Below, piece after piece: positions 5,431 to 6,481 of a DNA stretch of 6,481 nt. Within the stretch, counting starts at the first letter, position 1, and the number at the start of each line of letters is the position of its first letter. The notes beneath the pieces were generated by a model, which did no database searches, was not told the origin of the DNA, and worked only from the letters and a program-made list of their open reading frames with translations. The position numbers and the translations under genes were made by a program. The DNA lies in contig CAMUQE010000106.1 in NCBI GenBank assembly GCA_947096075.1, positions 1-6,481 of the forward strand, given 5' to 3'. The stretch is from Veillonella parvula. Its GTDB lineage: Bacteria; Bacillota; Negativicutes; Veillonellales; Veillonellaceae.

Positions 5431-6481
5431 TTATTTCTTGTCGTCATCCACTACTGTGTAATCAGCATCAACTACATTGTCATCAGATTTTGTTTGTTGT
5501 TGACCTTGATCTGTAGCATCAGCTGCTTGTTGAGCTTGTTGAGCTGCTGCATACATTTGTTCTGCTAATTTATGTAATGGTTGTTCCAAAGCTTCACTAT
5601 CTTTTTTGATGTCTTCGATATTGCCAGCTTCGATAGATTTTTTCAATTTATCTTTCGCTTCTTCTACTTCTTTCATCAAAGCAGCATCGCCTTTACCTTC
5701 AAGATCTTTCAATGCTTTTTCAGCTTGGTATACCAAGGAGTCTGCATTGTTTTTAATATCTAATTCTTCTTTTCTAGCTTTATCTTCTGCTGCATGAGCT
5801 TCAGCTTCTTTAACCATGCGGTCAATTTCTTCTTCTTTCAAGCCGCTAGAAGAAGTAATGGTAATTTTTTGTTCTTTTTGAGTCCCCAAATCTTTAGCTT
5901 TTACATGTACGATACCATTAGCATCGATGTCGAATGTTACTTCGATTTGAGGAACCCCACGAGGAGCAGCTGGGATACCATCCAAGTTGAAACGACCCAA
6001 TGTTTTATTATCTGCTGCGAATTCACGTTCACCTTGTAATACATGGATATCTACAGATGGTTGGTTATCTGCTGCAGTAGAGAATACTTGAGATTTAGAT
6101 GTAGGGATTGTAGTGTTACGATCGATAATACGTGTGAATACGCCACCCATTGTTTCGATACCAAGGGACAATGGCGTTACGTCAAGTAACAATACGTCTT
6201 TAACTTCACCTACTAATACGCCACCTTGAATAGCAGCACCAATAGCTACACATTCATCAGGGTTAACATTTTTAGTTGGTTCTTTACCCAATACTTTTTT
6301 GATTGCTTCTTGTACAGCTGGAATACGGCTAGAACCACCAACTAACAATACTTTATCGATATCGGATGCAGATAAACCAGCATCGCTCATAGCTTTACGA
6401 GTAGGTTCAATAGTCGCTTGTACTAAATCAGCAGTTAATTCTTCAAATTTAGCACGAGTTAACGTTACATCCAAGTGTTTA
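5431..6481 (-). CDS. dnaK: Molecular chaperone DnaK (Hsp70), C-terminal part, 5' end outside window
   Basis: The last about 349 residues of the ATP-dependent chaperone DnaK; the beginning is cut by the window edge, not by mutation. Numbered from the Leu codon at 6474, the fragment starts in the ATPase domain (DVTLTRAKFEELTADLV) and contains the nucleotide-binding motif VLLVGGSSRIPAVQEAI (42-58), PDECVAIGAAIQGG (72-85) and the interdomain linker VLLLDVTPLSLGIE (94-107). The beta-sandwich peptide-binding domain follows (about 108-215), with SSSGLKEEEIDRM at its end. Then come the helical lid (about 216-315), a Gln/Ala-rich stretch and the acidic tail VVDADYTVVDDDKK. The TTG at 6474 is not a start: it is the Leu of KHLDVTLTRA, and the frame runs on through the edge. 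It leads the visible part of the operon, with dnaJ 16 bases downstream. hrcA and grpE are expected upstream by family context but are not visible. Confidence 0.97.
   Translation of the reverse strand, partial: KHLDVTLTRAKFEELTADLVQATIEPTRKAMSDAGLSASDIDKVLLVGGSSRIPAVQEAIKKVLGKEPTKNVNPDECVAIGAAIQGGVLVGEVKDVLLLDVTPLSLGIETMGGVFTRIIDRNTTIPTSKSQVFSTAADNQPSVDIHVLQGEREFAADNKTLGRFNLDGIPAAPRGVPQIEVTFDIDANGIVHVKAKDLGTQKEQKITITSSSGLKEEEIDRMVKEAEAHAAEDKARKEELDIKNNADSLVYQAEKALKDLEGKGDAALMKEVEEAKDKLKKSIEAGNIEDIKKDSEALEQPLHKLAEQMYAAAQQAQQAADATDQGQQQTKSDDNVVDADYTVVDDDKK

Noticed and set aside
6472..6474. TTG as a start codon for a short DnaK-like protein
   Set aside because: The frame continues upstream through His and Lys to the window edge, matching the uninterrupted DnaK sequence around TLTRAKFEEL.

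Overview
The window is an ordinary, tightly packed housekeeping segment of a low-GC, Bacillota-type genome, read entirely from the minus strand. Gene order along the direction of transcription, from the right edge leftward, is dnaK (5' end outside the window), dnaJ, prmA, rsmE, mtaB, a HIT-family hydrolase gene, rpsU, yqeY. This is the conserved heat-shock/ribosome-maintenance neighbourhood known from Bacillus and Clostridium. The AT-rich sequence, the strong AGGAGG-type ribosome binding sites and the protein character fit a member of the Negativicutes such as Veillonella. The genus is an inference from overall look, not from a database search.

Region by region: 5431-6481 holds the C-terminal half of DnaK (end of the ATPase domain, interdomain linker, substrate-binding domain, lid and acidic tail). 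4257-5414 is a complete DnaJ with all four zinc-finger repeats. 3338-4201 (PrmA, ribosomal protein L11 methyltransferase) and 2610-3341 (RsmE, 16S rRNA m3U1498 methyltransferase) overlap by four bases in an ATGA junction. 1290-2585 is MtaB, the radical-SAM enzyme that makes ms2t6A in tRNA. 934-1278 is a HIT/HINT-like nucleotide hydrolase. After a 157-base intergenic region, 597-776 is rpsU (ribosomal protein bS21, 59 aa) and 71-514 is yqeY (GatB/YqeY-domain protein). The last 70 bases (1-70) downstream of yqeY are AT-rich and hold no feature I can support.

Two transcription units are suggested. The first is the dnaK operon, entering from the right and running at least to the HIT gene; its genes are 11 to 55 bases apart or overlap. 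The second is rpsU-yqeY, with its own promoter (863-868 / 840-845) that matches the sigma-70/sigma-A consensus exactly at both hexamers with a 17-base spacer. The genes share a theme: protein folding (DnaK-DnaJ) together with maturation of the translation machinery (PrmA, RsmE, MtaB, bS21).

I see no undescribed protein system here. What deserves a second look is RNA-level: a terminator-like hairpin inside the start of the prmA coding region, another hairpin just before it, a slippery A-run at the prmA/rsmE junction that would fuse the two proteins on a -1 shift, a long hairpin between rpsU and yqeY, and a tandem Shine-Dalgarno with a possible sequestering partner in the rpsU leader.
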